In this document: in pieces, positions 10,385 through 21,241 of the stretch
How positions within the stretch are numbered: position 1 is the first letter of the stretch
Layout of the letters: the number at the start of each line of letters is the position of its first letter
DNA from: Lantana camara
Taxonomy: Eukaryota; Streptophyta; Magnoliopsida; Lamiales; Verbenaceae
Reading direction: 5' to 3'
NCBI GenBank assembly: GCA_037501455.1
Contig: CM074863.1
Span: 8,366,001 to 8,430,000 of the forward strand
Length of the DNA stretch: 64,000 bases
Position numbers and translations under genes: made by a program
The notes under the pieces: model-generated
Database searches by the model: none
Seen by the model: only the letters and a program-made list of their open reading frames with translations
What the model was told of the DNA's origin: nothing

Positions 10385-11000
10385 GTTAAATATCTGATTT
10401 TTCCACCTTTTCCATACCCTGAAAAACAAACTCCTTTTAACAATCTAGATAACAACCTAGATAACCATTGAACAAACTCCTTAACAAATACCAATTATTT
10501 TTTGAACCGGAGGGCCTACTTAGGGCTTCAAATATGGCTAAATAAATTTAAAAAACATAAGAAATTAATAGGCTAATTTGATGAGAAGCTCCTTTTTCAG
10601 AAGAATAATATCTTATTTAGATAAGAGGTCATTAGTTGGAGAGAAAGAAAATAGAAGAAAAGTCAAAGTAGAAAACTTATCCTACACGGTCTTGGGATTT
10701 AAGAAATCCTATATAAATACAAGGACTAATGGGACATTTTTTTCAATGGAATATCTTGATTGAAAAAAGAAATTTGTTGAGGAAAACGAAGTCCATTCGT
10801 GCAGATGATGAGCTGGTGACACATTTTTTCAGGCAAAGGCTCTTTGTCTTCGTCAAACAGTTATGCTCTTTCTTGTCTCGTTTCTTGTTTCTTCTAATCC
10901 ACATATCATAGCACTAGCATCCTCACTGATATGATTTGAATCTAAGTTGGTGTGGATTATTACTCTAGAGAATCTCTGTTTTGGAATCTCGAAGAAAGAA
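10385..11000. other. Gap between SINE and membrane-protein copy 2
   Basis: AT-rich sequence, no supported gene. Short open frames at 10578-10911 on the plus strand have no recognisable composition or domain. Confidence 0.35.
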
Positions 11001-11004
11001 TCGT

Positions 11005-11747
11005 TCAAAAAATAGAGATGTTCATTACCGCTTGAAGCACGTTTATAGTTGCTTGCATACTTGCAGTAGTAGCTGCACACATATCTTCGTTGTCAAAAAT
11101 TATATAGGTTTCGAAGATTGGCCATAACATCATAGTTATTGGGAACGAGAGCAGAAAGAGTCTCGTATTTGCTCCGTGGACTTCACAGCAAAAGGTATGG
11201 CGATCCTGAGAAAGCACTCGGCTATCCCGAGATCTCTAGAAAATCCTGGGCCACATGCAACCAAAAACGCAACAAGAGCAACAACAAGCCACCCAAAGTA
11301 CGTGTTGGACTGAGGATCCAACTTCTCCGCTATTTCGGCGGAGACGTACATACCGATGACTGACCCCATAACCAGAAGACCTCTCTTGCATATTAGGGCT
11401 AAAACTCTACGTCCACGCAAATGAAACCACAACCAAGTAACTAAGCAACCAATCATAAGCAGAAAGACATACAAAACACAACCAATTATAAGGCCCATAA
11501 CAATGTCATAAACAGTGATCTCTAAACCTGCTATGTGCAACTCTAGATGAAGGATGTCCATGATAAGCCCCATAAGAAGGTAGAAGACAGTGATGTCTAA
11601 ACTTTTGAAATCAAGCAGATCAGCAGGGGTGGGAGGGGTGGGACTAGTGTAGGCACTCACGAAGAGAATCAAGCCTAGAGTGAAACTTACAAAGGCCAAA
11701 ACAAGCTCAACCATCACGACATTCCTCCTCCGCATTTGATACCATTT
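11005..11747 (-). pseudogene. Multi-pass membrane protein family, copy 2 (one frameshift from intact)
   Basis: The exon begins right after a good acceptor (TTGTTTTGCAG) with KWYQMRRRN. Then come hydrophobic segments at about residues 10-33, 50-70, 75-105, 125-145 and 155-175, and, after a frameshift, a further one (LFLLSFPITMMLWPIFETYI). Compared with copy 3, one base is missing near 11165-11175, turning the C-terminus into an early stop. The second frame carries the conserved ending FDNEDMCAATTA. Without the shift the exon would give about 245 residues with five or six membrane spans. It has no domain I can name; the PGG domain of ankyrin proteins has a loosely similar first span, but the match is weak. 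The upstream exon is not identified. Confidence 0.55.
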
Positions 11748-11880
11748 CTGCAAAACAACATGACAAATAGGCTAGGAATCCAAAATTAAAATAAGATCCG
11801 TATTTGATACCATTTCTGCAAAACAACATGACAAATTAGGCTACGAATTTCAATAATGCAAAATCAAAATAAGAGTCAAT
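11742..11880. repeat. ~70-bp tandem duplication at the exon border of copy 2
   Basis: 'tttgataccatttctgcaa' with its following ~50 bp ('aacatgacaaat', 'aggcta', 'aaaataag') occurs twice in a row, so the splice acceptor of the membrane-protein exon is duplicated. Nothing else is supported up to about 12240. Confidence 0.75.
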
Positions 11881-13206
11881 CTATATTTTATATAGAAGAG
11901 ATTAGAAAACAAGCCCACGATACACAAGGACCAACATTTCCTAAGCCCAAATTCCAAGCCCACCTTACAAATTTTGTCTCCTTTGATTCTTTTGGATATT
12001 TATAAAGAATTTGGAAATTACTAAAACTCCACGAGAAAATATTTATCAATTCCTATAAGGATCTGGCGATCTACTGTTCAAAAGAGATTACCAAAAAGAT
12101 GGTATTAAATAAACCAAAAGAGATTACCAAAAAACTTAGCACATTCAACTTACGGCATCACATTGCAGACCTTACTCTATCAAAGTAATTTTCAGGCCAA
12201 AACTTACTTTCAACTCTAACTATACAATTTGATCATGAAAAAATCATGTAATTAAGTTTGTATTGAAGTAGTTTGTTCTTTGGTTGATGTTGAGGCATGG
12301 CATCATGAAATTGCCTTTAGACACTGACATCGATCGATTCGAAACCTTGCTGTTTCAGGTATTATACGGGGCCTAAAACTTCTATTCTATCTTTATTTGT
12401 TTAATTGTATGTCATCATGTAGACTGAGAGAAGTATAGACTAGAAAAATTATTTGTGTAGGATATGCTCTACAGTTGTTGCTGCAAATAAGATAATACTC
12501 TTTGTTTGGTGAAGCGACAGACAACTTAGTTAAAGACATATGAAACCAGAGATGCAAAACATAGTTTTGAGGTATTAAACCAGTTGTATCGTTGTTAAAG
12601 ATATGGACATTGTTCAACTAGGAAAAGATTTACTATGGTACTGGTTCATTGGAGGCCTCTTAGAAGGTTGAAAGGACACAAGGAAAAATAAAAAGAAATT
12701 GGAACAAGGATACGAGCATGACAAATTCAAGCACGATATCTATAGTATTTTCATTGTTGTCGTCGATTTCTGGAAACTTATTTGGAGAATGACTGAATGA
12801 GAATATATTATGGCTTTGTGTAAAGAAAACTAATTGTCCTTTTGTGTTTACCGTCTTCTTGTTCTCAAATTCTCAATAATATATTCCCTCGTGATTTGAG
12901 AAATTAACTGTTGAATTGCTGATTCTGTGTAATTTGCATTGTTACTTTTACAGTGGGGAAACAGTCTGTGCCAAGGTGCTAACTTGCCACTTCTAATGCC
13001 ACTGAAGGTTGGCCGAACTGAACTAAGAGCGCTTTCTTATTTCTTATCAGAATAGAAAAGAATATAAAGAAAAGGATTCTTTTTCTAACCTTAATCCATT
13101 GATTAGGGATGCCTCTATTGTATAATTTCATAAAAATGAACGATTCCGTGCAATTTGAATCGATCGCAATTGATTCATCGTTACTGCGCCTTTGAGCAGT
13201 AATAGG

Positions 13207-13280
13207 GAGGGAAGACAGGATTTGAACCCGTGATATTTTGTACCCAAAACAAACACGCTACCAAGCTGCGCCACATCCCT
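13207..13280 (-). tRNA. Plastid-type tRNA-Pro(UGG) relic
   Basis: A 74-nt cloverleaf with anticodon TGG in the loop TTTTGGGTA, D-arm GCGCAGCTTGGTAGC and T-arm GGGTTCAAATCC. It matches the plastid trnP-UGG. The acceptor stem AGGGATG faces CTTCCCT, so one pair is mismatched, and the anticodon/variable region also differs from the usual plastid sequence (GCGTG, AAAATATC). It lies inside transferred plastid DNA and is presumably not expressed; plastid tRNA genes rarely work in the nucleus unless their internal boxes are used. Confidence 0.85.
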
Positions 13281-13679
13281 CCAATTGTTCTACAGTGTCA
13301 TTGTAGACAATTCCTGTCTTGTTTTCCACACCTCTAGTTCCTCCATTGAGAAACACAAATTTTCTGCCCATTTCGTCTTTTTGGTCTCTATTAACATATA
13401 ATAGAATAATAAGAAAAGGAAAAGACTTATTCTATATACAATACAACATACAGAAACCATCATAAAAATAAATGAGTATTTTTTGGAACTACTCGCGAAG
13501 AGGGGATGTATTTTTTTCTGTTTTGAACTTACGAAAAGGAAAATCTTATGGATCGTTGTACATTTCAATTTGAATTAGGGATTCCGTGTACAACTCTAAG
13601 TGGCCCTTAACTACATATGCATCTGATCATATATGCATTATCTTTATGTATTACAATAAATCAAAAATGAGGTTTTTCA

Positions 13680-13802
13680 ATGCGAGATCTAAAAACATAT
13701 CTCTCCGTGGCCCCAGTACTAAGTACCCTATGGTTCGGGGCTTTGGCAGGTCTATTGATAGAGATTAATCGTTTTTTCCCGGATGCGTTGACATTCCCCT
13801 TT
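13680..13802 (+). pseudogene. psaJ, truncated nuclear copy
   Basis: The frame starts [20 protein letters not shown] and follows the photosystem I subunit IX sequence to about residue 40 (DALTFPF). It then runs into host sequence at the NUPT edge ([11 protein letters not shown]...), replacing the last three or four residues of the normal ~44. The single membrane helix is preserved. Without plastid targeting or a nuclear promoter it should be non-functional. Confidence 0.88.
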
Positions 13803-14263
13803 TTGTCCGAACAATTTAAACGAAGAGTACAACCTCAAATAACGGGATGTCAGTTTGAGTTGTTTGGGAATTTCCCGAGCAGAGAAATTTTTTAGGGATA
13901 TTATAAGCACAAGCACATTCCCCCATCCCCCCCCCCCCCCCCCCCATGTAACTAAATGCACTTATAGATGTCGTCACCTAGTTCCAAAATTACATAGACC
14001 TTCCTTGACCTTACGACAGGTTACCTCTTCTGTCGATTATCACGAATAACTAAATGATCATACTCAAAATTCTAGTAATAGTATGTTGATATTAGTTTTC
14101 TTATGTGCATGGATGTAGTTATTCAAGTTCTAAGTACGTTCTTAGAGTTTTGGTGAATTATTAAAGAGCAAAAGGGGGTATTTCTGTAATTATGGATGAG
14201 AGGTCAGCATAACTGAGAGGTGATTTTATTGCAAATACTTTAATTCAATACATACATATAGCT

Positions 14264-14540
14264 ATGAAACTACTAACTAATCAGGTTGACAAAATCCCTG
14301 GCGGAGCCAGACTTGGTTTTACTACTGTCGGAGATGGTGAGACAGAAGTTTGTATGTACATAGACTGCTTGGTATTTCCAGCTACAGATACTTCTGCTCC
14401 ACTATTTTGGGCCATAAGAAACGGGCCCGAAAAAGATCAATCACGGCCTAGAGAACCAAGAATCATGAGAAGCCTACTAGATACATTAAAGAAGTGTGTC
14501 GAAATAGCAAGAATTTTAATTCATCGGGTAGTAAATTTTT
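14264..14540 (+). pseudogene. Conserved-looking exon, family uncertain
   Basis: About 90 residues stay open with a protein-like composition: PGGARLGFTTVGDGETEV, CMYIDCLVFPATDTSAP, then FWAIRNGPEKDQSRPREPRIM. It lies in the same orientation and just upstream of GMC copy B and could be one of its exons, but I do not recognise the sequence as part of the GMC fold. A poly-T run follows at 14581-14597. No splice sites decide the exon ends. Confidence 0.3.
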
Positions 14541-14849
14541 TTTGTTCTGATTTAACTAATTTCCAGTACTTTTGTAAACATTTTTTTTTTTTTTTGGTGG
14601 GAAAAAGAAAGCTTAAATAGCCTCCTCTTTCAGTTTTTGTAAACATATACTGTAAACTCCCTGTACTCATCTAATTAAACTTCTTTTATATATATAATTT
14701 TTATACAAGTGATGAGAATGATGGATCATGGCAATACTTAGTGGAAACTACTAAGGAAACAAAGACTATATTATAAATTTTCAACTGTCATAATCAAATC
14801 ACTAAACAAATCAAGAAAAAGATCAAAAAATTGTATGCTTATTTGTTTC

Positions 14850-16307
14850 AGGTATTAAACGTGGTCTAAAACTTTTATTCTATGTTTGTTTGTTTAATTT
14901 ATGTCCTCATGTAGACTGAGAGAAGTATGGATTAGAAAATTGTTTTGTCATTTGTGTAAGATATGCTTTACCGTTATTGCTACAACTTACAATGAAGATA
15001 TTGTCTTTGTTAGGTTAAGTGACAGATAAACTTAGTTTAGTGACATTAAAACAAATATGCAAAACACAGGTTGGAGATGTGGACATTGTTCAACAAGCAA
15101 AAAATTGACTACAATACTATTACTAATTGACTACAATACTATTACTAATTCATTGGAGGCCTCTTACATGAAGAAAAGGTTGAGGACTTAAAACGAAAAC
15201 GAGCAATAAATTGGAACAAGGATAAAATAGAAGCACGAAATCCGCAATATTTCAATCGCTATCGCAGATTTCTGGTAACTTCTTTCGAGAATGACTAAAT
15301 GAGAATATATTATGACACTGCATATGTAAAAAAAACTAATTGTCTGTTTGTGTTTATCGTTTTCTTGTCTACAAATCCTCTATAATATACTCCTCTCGTG
15401 ATTTGAGAAATTGAATTGCTGCTTGTGTAATTTGCAATGCTACTTTTACAGTGGGGGAACAGTATGTGCCAAGGTGCTAACTTGCCATTTCCAGTGCCAC
15501 TGAAGGTTTGTGATATCAGTTGCATTTTCAAGTTGTCCAAACAAAAAAAACTAAGAGTATAATCTCAAATAATAGAATGTTAATTTGAGTTGTTCTTGAA
15601 TTTTCCGAGCTGTAAAATTTTTGAGGGAAAAAGAAACAAACAAAATACTCTTCCACCCTCATCGTGATCCACTGCTCCCAAAAAAAATCAAAGCTTTCGA
15701 AAAGATTACCTAGAAACTTGGAGGAATTCTGTTCATGTCGAGGTATAAGAGCACTTCAGTACATCTTTTAGGAGGCTGCATTACGTCATCAGATGTTTCA
15801 ACGGGCACATGCAATTCTAACGGTCAGGTATTTGATAATACATCAGCAGACGGGACCCACGATGGGCTTTACATATGTGATGCCTCTATGATACCATGTT
15901 CTGTTGAAATCAACCCCTGTTTGACCATTGCTGCAGCTGCAGAGCATGTAAGTAGGCACGTCGTTAAGGACGCAACAAACTTAGTGAGAAGAGTGTTGAA
16001 TCAGATATTGTGATACAAGAAACTATGAGAGGACAGATTGATGGAATGTTATGTGCTGCTCATCTTGCACCTCAAGATGAGATGTGAATTGAGGAGTTAT
16101 GAAGAAGTTGGTAAATGGTACCCAAATTTAGGAGGGGAAGTTGGCGGTTATGTTAGATGCAGGACTATCGAGAAGGATGACATGCATATCATTCATGGAG
16201 AACTTGATCTATCCGGAACGGATATTAGAACTCCTTATACACAGTACATGCGTTTTCGTCTCCTCCTTGCAGCTTCTTCTAGTTCAAGGTGTGTGTTTCG
16301 GTTGGGG
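14850..16307 (+). pseudogene. GMC-oxidoreductase-like gene, copy B, C-terminal part
   Basis: A 54-nt exon at about 15452-15505 (WGNSMCQGANLPFPVPLK) is followed by an exon from about 15732. That exon reads HLLGGCITSSDVSTGTC, NSNGQVFD, then GLYICDASMIPCSVEINPCLTIAAAAEH. The H-x-GGC...GQVF...LYxCDASxIPxSxxxNPxLTIxAxAE pattern is the C-terminal domain of GMC flavoprotein oxidoreductases (cholesterol-oxidase and long-chain alcohol oxidase type); the His and the Asn of the NP motif are catalytic in the family. Downstream, GMLCAAHLAP and KWYPNLGGEVGGYVRC...GTDIRTPYTQYMRFR continue across two frameshifts and a stop (16013-16100). A CACTA element cuts it at 16308. It is a pseudogene. Confidence 0.65.
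15105..15150. repeat. 22-bp tandem duplication in an intron of GMC copy B
   Basis: 'ttgactacaatactattactaa' or its shortened form appears twice back to back; copy A has no such doubling at the matching place (about 12625). One of many short tandem duplications in the window. Confidence 0.8.
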
Positions 16308-17002
16308 CATTACAAGAAAACTGTTGATTTCCGACGGAAATTATTATTTTTCCGACGGGATTTTCTAAAAACATATAAAAATAAAAATAATAATTTTCTG
16401 ACTGAAAGTCCGTCGGTAATCCGTCGGAAATGCAAAAATAAAATTCAAGAAATCTTCCGACGGACAATTCCGTCGGAAAATATTAAACGTTATAATTATT
16501 TCTATATTTTAAAATTTTACCTATGGATTTCCGACGAGTTTATCCGTCGGTAATTTTTATCTATAATTTATTATTTCTCCGATGGTGTTCCGACGAAATT
16601 TTCGTCGGAAACTATTAAACTTAAATAAATAAAAAAATTACCTCACTTAATGTCCTTTCACATAGCACGCGGACCAGAAACCCTATCTCTGAACTTCTGA
16701 GAAGTCATTCTCAAATCTCAAGCCCCCTCTCAGTTTTTGCATCCGCCCACCGCCTCCACCACCCCCGCCACGCACAGGTAACTCAGCCTTCTCTTTCCGT
16801 CTTCTTTCCCTCTCTAATGAGGCATTCTTGGTGCCATTTCAGACCGCTCTCTGCCTCGCCATCAATTCGCGTCCGTCTGAGCTTCCACCGGCGCCGCCCA
16901 CCGCAAAGGTAAGTCGGTCTCTCTCCGTTTTAACCCTTTACCTCCCTCTTTCTATGTTTCCGACGGACGCTGCCGTCGGAAATCCACTGTTTTCTTGTAT
17001 TG
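16308..17002. mobile_element. Small non-autonomous CACTA (En/Spm-type) element
   Basis: The ends are CATTACAAGAAAAC and the inverse of CAATACAAGAAAAC, close to the CACTACAAGAAAA terminus of plant CACTA elements, with a GGG duplication on each side (16305-16307, 17003-17005). Subterminal repeats TTCCGACGG / CCGTCGGAA occur about a dozen times in both orientations near the ends. The interior (about 16640-16960) is GC-richer and looks like captured 5' exon material: CT-rich leader, 'cacaggtaactcag' and 'gccatttcag' as donor and acceptor, then short exons and another 'aaaggtaagt' donor. No transposase. It interrupts the GMC copy B exon. Confidence 0.85.
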
Positions 17003-18048
17003 GGGCTTCATTTTTTTTTTCTCACAAATACTTTGAGAACTTAACTGATAATTTTGATTTCCTTGATGCAAGTATATTCTTAAAGGTAGGAAGATTATGA
17101 ATCCTCACCACATAAATAGTATATATAACAACGAGCATACCGTAGACAGCTTATTTATTTAGAACAAGCCATATGATTTGTTACCAAACAACATATAAAG
17201 GCAAAATAGTTTCTGGTTTGTAACAACTCACGAGTGAGATACAAAAGCCACAACAACATATAAAGGCAAATAGTTTCTGATTCATCAACTAATGTAACAA
17301 CAGATACAAAAGCCAAAACAAAAATACTAGTGATGTCCTCTGATCCAATTCATAGCTGCATACGTAGTTGCTTACATAAGTGCAGTAGTAGCTGCACACA
17401 TATCTTCGTTGTCAAAAATTATATAGGTTTCTAAGATTGGCCATAACATCATAGTTATTGGGAAGGAGAGCAGAAAGAGTCTCGTATTTTCTCCATGTGA
17501 TTTCACAACAAAAGGTATAGCGATCCCGAGAAAGCACTGGTCTACCCCGAGATGGCTAGAAAACCCGGTACCACCTGCAACAAAAAAGGCAGTGAGAGCA
17601 ACAACAAACCTGAGGATCCAATATATCTGCTATTTCGGCGGAGACGTACATACCAGCCTAAAACGAGAATACCTATGCACTATTTCGGCGGAGACATACA
17701 TACCGATGACAGACCCTAAACGAGAAAACCTCTCCTGTATATTGGGGTTAAAACTCTACGTCCATGCAAATGAAACCACAGCCAAGTAACTAAGCAACCC
17801 ACGATAAGCAAATGAAACCACAGCCAAGTAACCAAGCAACCCACGATAAGCAGAAAGACGTACAAAAAGAACCAATGATAAGCCCACAACAATGTCGTTG
17901 AGAGACGTACAAAAAAGAACCAACGATAAGCCCCACAACAATGTCGTAGACAGTGATGTCTAAACCTGCTATATGCAACTCCAGATCAAGCATGTCAATG
18001 ATAAGCCCCACAACAATTGCAACTCCAGATCAATCATGTCAATGATAA

Positions 18049-20713
18049 TGTAGCACCCACACGTAGGGCCACATCCCCTGTACCATAATCCAAACCCGAA
18101 TACGAAATGGAATGTCCGTACCCGAATCCGAATCATAGCGAACGGGAGACCAAACACACTCTCTAGGCTAGGCGGAGCTAAACAACACCAAATCAGAGTA
18201 TGCGGAAGCGAATAAATAAAAGCAACAAGTAACGATCATCACATATATACGTATAGGTACCAACCCACACCTATCCATATAGTATTTACATATAGGTACC
18301 AACACTTCAACCTGTACAAAAGCCATCATGGCTCGAGCAAAATAGTATTTACAAGTCACCTATACAGATACAAAATAATAAAGTGTAAATATGTAGATGC
18401 ACCTAACGAGACCTAGACCGACAAGTGCATAAAGAAGACACACTTCTCCGCCTAGCTCACACTCCCAAAACCTGCAACTAAAAGAATAAACGAGGGTCAG
18501 TCAACTGACTGAGTGAGGGGGCTAACGCACACCCACACCCTATATATATAAAGCAGAGCACATAGCAAAGGGTGGAATTATGAACTGGAATAGGTTTTAC
18601 AAACTAAAACTTTCCAAAATCAATACATATACTTTAAAACATCTCAAAAACACTATCCCGATTCATACTTCCCGACATAACACAACATAATATAATGCTC
18701 GGCGAGAACGAGCTTCCAACCCTTACTCCTCAAAACAAACAAAACAGAAATCACACACCCTCCTCTACACCAATGATGGAAGAGCCACCGGCGGCCCTAA
18801 CCATCCATACATATACAGACTCACGAGGGGTAGCGAACCCACATCGTGCCCTCCCCGGTTTTTACGCCGAAGGCATCGAAGTATCACACCTTCCCTAGCT
18901 CCCGGAGTCGCGTGTGATATATCGGATGGAGACTACGCACAGGCCGAACCTCGACGGCCCGAACCGTCCCGAGGGTTCCTTACCCGTAGCTCCTTGGATC
19001 CACAAACACAAATCATAACATATGCCAAATCTTTCATGGCGATCTCGCTAACGGAACCATAAAGTTTTTTCCAAAACTTAGTTTACATATGCTTATATAA
19101 TACCTTTCCAAAGCAAGAGTATTCACAAGGTCATAAACATATTCTAATCAACACATACATATCTATATATATAGTATATAGTCACATGCACGGCTTGAAA
19201 ACACCACATAAGGCTTTAGGTCACTTAACTAATAAAAGTCCTAATCCTCACCTTGTGCGTGACAAAAAGCGAGCAGACGTGAACAACCTACGCCTCGGGC
19301 TCGTCAACTGGAACCTCATCTGAAAAGAAAACACGAAAGCCCAAGACTTAGACTCTATATGAACTCAAATAAGACGCTCGGCAAAATGCATGATTCATGA
19401 TTACATATAAAATATTACAATTAGGTCACATAATTCACAAACTATAGCACAACATAATTATTTATAATTTATTATGAAATAAAAATTGAGTTATAACAAT
19501 TAACAGGCGAAAGAAAAGCAATTAAAGTCATAAAATAGCATATTCAAAGCAAAAAGAAGCAGTGGCAGCTCCCATGTTTCGGGAAGGGGTGGGAACGGCC
19601 CTTTCACTGTAGGGAACGGCCGTTCCCACACTCGCCCAAAGTTTCTGGAGGATGGGAACGGCCGTTCCCAGTTTGTACTGGGGACGGGAAGGGCCGTTCC
19701 CAAAATACCCGAAATCCTCCCCGAGCGTCTGTAAGTTTGAACTAAAATCAAAGATTTGGCCATGGGAACGGCCCTTCCCATTCCCAGTGCAAACTGGGAA
19801 CGGCCGTTCCCACTCTCGGTGCTGAACAGTAAAATGGCCCGGAAGGGCCGTTCCCAGTTTATAACTGGGGCGGGAACGGCCGTTCCGGCCTGGTTCGAAA
19901 AGCTAGAGCAGAAAACATTACAGAAGCAGGGGAGCTTCAAATTTTGCCAAAAATGGCCAAAATCCCAAACCTTAAAGTTGCCACAACCTCTCAAATTGCA
20001 CAAACAATTCACATAAATCATGCTTAACATATTAGCACCTAAATAACTCTAGAAAAACGGAATTAGAAGGCATGATCAAATATGCAAGAATCAAGCTAAA
20101 ACAAAAGATCACCTTAAATGCTCAACTACCAAGAGAAAATATGCAATAAATGTAACATTTACAACCTATATAACTCATATATAAAGCTAGGATTCAACAA
20201 CATCAAGCATAGAGCACATATCCAAGTTTTAGCCAAACCCTTACTATTCACGTAGGGAAGCCAAGGCATACAATACTCACTCAAAACTCAGAAGTTAAAC
20301 CATAGAAACGACGAGCACGACGAGGGGAAACCGAAACATACTCAAGTTCGAGGAAAGACGAAGAAACGAGGAAGATCTCGGCTTGGGAAGGTTGGATGAT
20401 CAACTTGGGGTTTTTGGCTTCTTTGGGCAAGAGCTGCTGCTACTTCACGTAATGAAGAAGGAGAAAAATGGAGGCTGGACCGGTTCGGTTCAGGGGTTCG
20501 GTTCAAGGTGTTCTAGTTTAAGTTGGTTCGGTTCAACAATTACAGGTCCAAATAAGGCCAACTCACATAAAACGAGTAATTCACATACAACATTTAGTTC
20601 AAGTAATTCATATAAGTGCAAATAATTCATACAAGTCATATACAATTAATTAAAACGTAAATAATATTAAATCACATAATTTACCTGTACCGACTGTGAG
20701 TCGGGGTGTCACA
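18049..20713 (-). mobile_element. 2.67-kb solo LTR, gypsy/chromovirus-like
   Basis: Read on the minus strand it begins TGTGACACCCCGACTCACAG and ends GTGGGTGCTACA, with the 5-bp duplication GATAA at 18044-18048 and 20714-20718. The TGTGACACCCC start and great length are typical of LTRs of Tekay/Del-type chromoviruses, which is my basis for the lineage; no polyprotein is present. It contains the palindrome array at 19591-19887. Long open frames inside (e.g. 19500-20030) only read through that array. Confidence 0.82.
19591..19887. repeat. Array of GGGAACGGCCGTTCCC palindromes
   Basis: Eight perfect or near-perfect copies of a 16-bp palindrome start at about 19591, 19612, 19654, 19686, 19764, 19796, 19840 and 19872. 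Most variants exchange C for G at position 6 or its mirror base. Spacing is irregular (about 20-80 bp) and the spacers are unrelated, so this is neither a tandem repeat nor a CRISPR. It lies inside the solo LTR. Confidence 0.9.
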
Positions 20714-21201
20714 GATAAGCCCCACAACAATGTCGAAGACAGTGATGTCTAAACCTTTGATATCAAGCAGATCAGTAGGGGCAGTGGTGGGAGTAGTATA
20801 GGCACTCATGAAGAGAATCAAGCCAAAGCAGATCAGCACGGGCAGGGGCGGGTGTGGGAGTAGTATAGGCACTCACGAAGAGAATCAAGCCCAGAGTGAA
20901 ACTCAAGAATGTCAAGACAAGCGCAACAATCACGCCATTCCTGCTCCGCATTTGATGCCATTCCTGCAAAACAACATGACAAATTAGGCTACAGATTTCA
21001 ATGATCCAAAATTAAAATAAGATCCGCCGTTTACTTTATGTATATCATACTTTAGAATACGGCTACTCCTTAATGCATATATATTTTTTAAATTGTTTGT
21101 CAGCGACTTGAAACCGTTTTGAATTATGTGCTGCTATATATATTGTATTTTATTCGTATCCATATATCATATGTCACGAGGACAAAAAAAAGAAAAAATA
21201 A

Positions 21202-21206
<5 letters not shown>

Positions 21207-21239
<33 letters not shown>
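21207..21239. repeat. (TA)n microsatellite
   Basis: About 16 TA units. The open frame around it (encoding repeated Ile-Tyr) is an artefact. The flanks 20990-21400 contain no gene I can support. Confidence 0.9.

Positions 21240-21241
<2 letters not shown>

Larger units (their letters stand above)
13021..13805. other. Nuclear plastid DNA insertion (NUPT): trnP-UGG to psaJ interval
   Basis: Contains a trnP-UGG gene on the minus strand and the start of psaJ on the plus strand, in the plastid order trnP-psaJ with the AT-rich spacer between them. The edges are set by comparison with copy B of the surrounding sequence, which lacks this block. Substitutions in the tRNA and the cut psaJ show it is a nuclear relic and not plastid genome. 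Confidence 0.88.
12240..14050 (+). pseudogene. GMC-oxidoreductase-like gene, copy A, interrupted by plastid DNA
   Basis: This is a diverged copy of 14850-15660. The shared order is 'tttcaggtatta..acg..gtctaaaactt', 'ggaggcctctta', and a 54-nt exon between tttacag and gtt (about 12953-13006) reading WGNSLCQGANLPLLMPLK. Then 'gccactgaaggtt' is followed in copy B directly by 'ttgtccaaacaa', but here by about 780 bp of plastid sequence (13021-13805), after which homology resumes at 'ttgtccgaacaattt'. The C-terminal GMC exon of copy B has no counterpart here. It is a remnant with no intact frame. Confidence 0.5.
17340..20970 (-). pseudogene. Multi-pass membrane protein family, copy 3, split by a solo LTR
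   Basis: The N-terminal part (20720-20965) reads EWHQMRSRNGVIVALVLTFLSFTLG after a TTTTGCAG acceptor. The C-terminal part (17340-18043) includes TRLFLLSFPITMMLWPI and FDNEDMCAATTALM, followed by TAA where copy 2 has CAA. At least four direct tandem duplications (about 48-66 bp) scramble the reading frame: around 17630-17700, 17775-17860, 17860-17945 and 20765-20890. The LTR at 18049-20713 separates the halves. It is clearly dead, but it preserves the frame lost in copy 2. Confidence 0.6.

Noticed and set aside
13680..13895. psaJ as a functional gene extended to 71 codons
   Set aside because: The extra residues come from the flanking host sequence at the NUPT edge.
19591..19887. CRISPR-like array (short palindromic repeats with unique spacers)
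   Set aside because: Spacing is irregular, the repeats are short CG-centred dyads, the context is a plant LTR and no cas genes exist; plants do not have CRISPR loci.
18049..20713. A TIR transposon with TGT(A/G)(G/A)CACCC inverted ends
   Set aside because: The ends are inverted for only about ten bases with mismatches. The TG/CA borders, 5-bp duplication and 2.67-kb length fit a solo LTR better.
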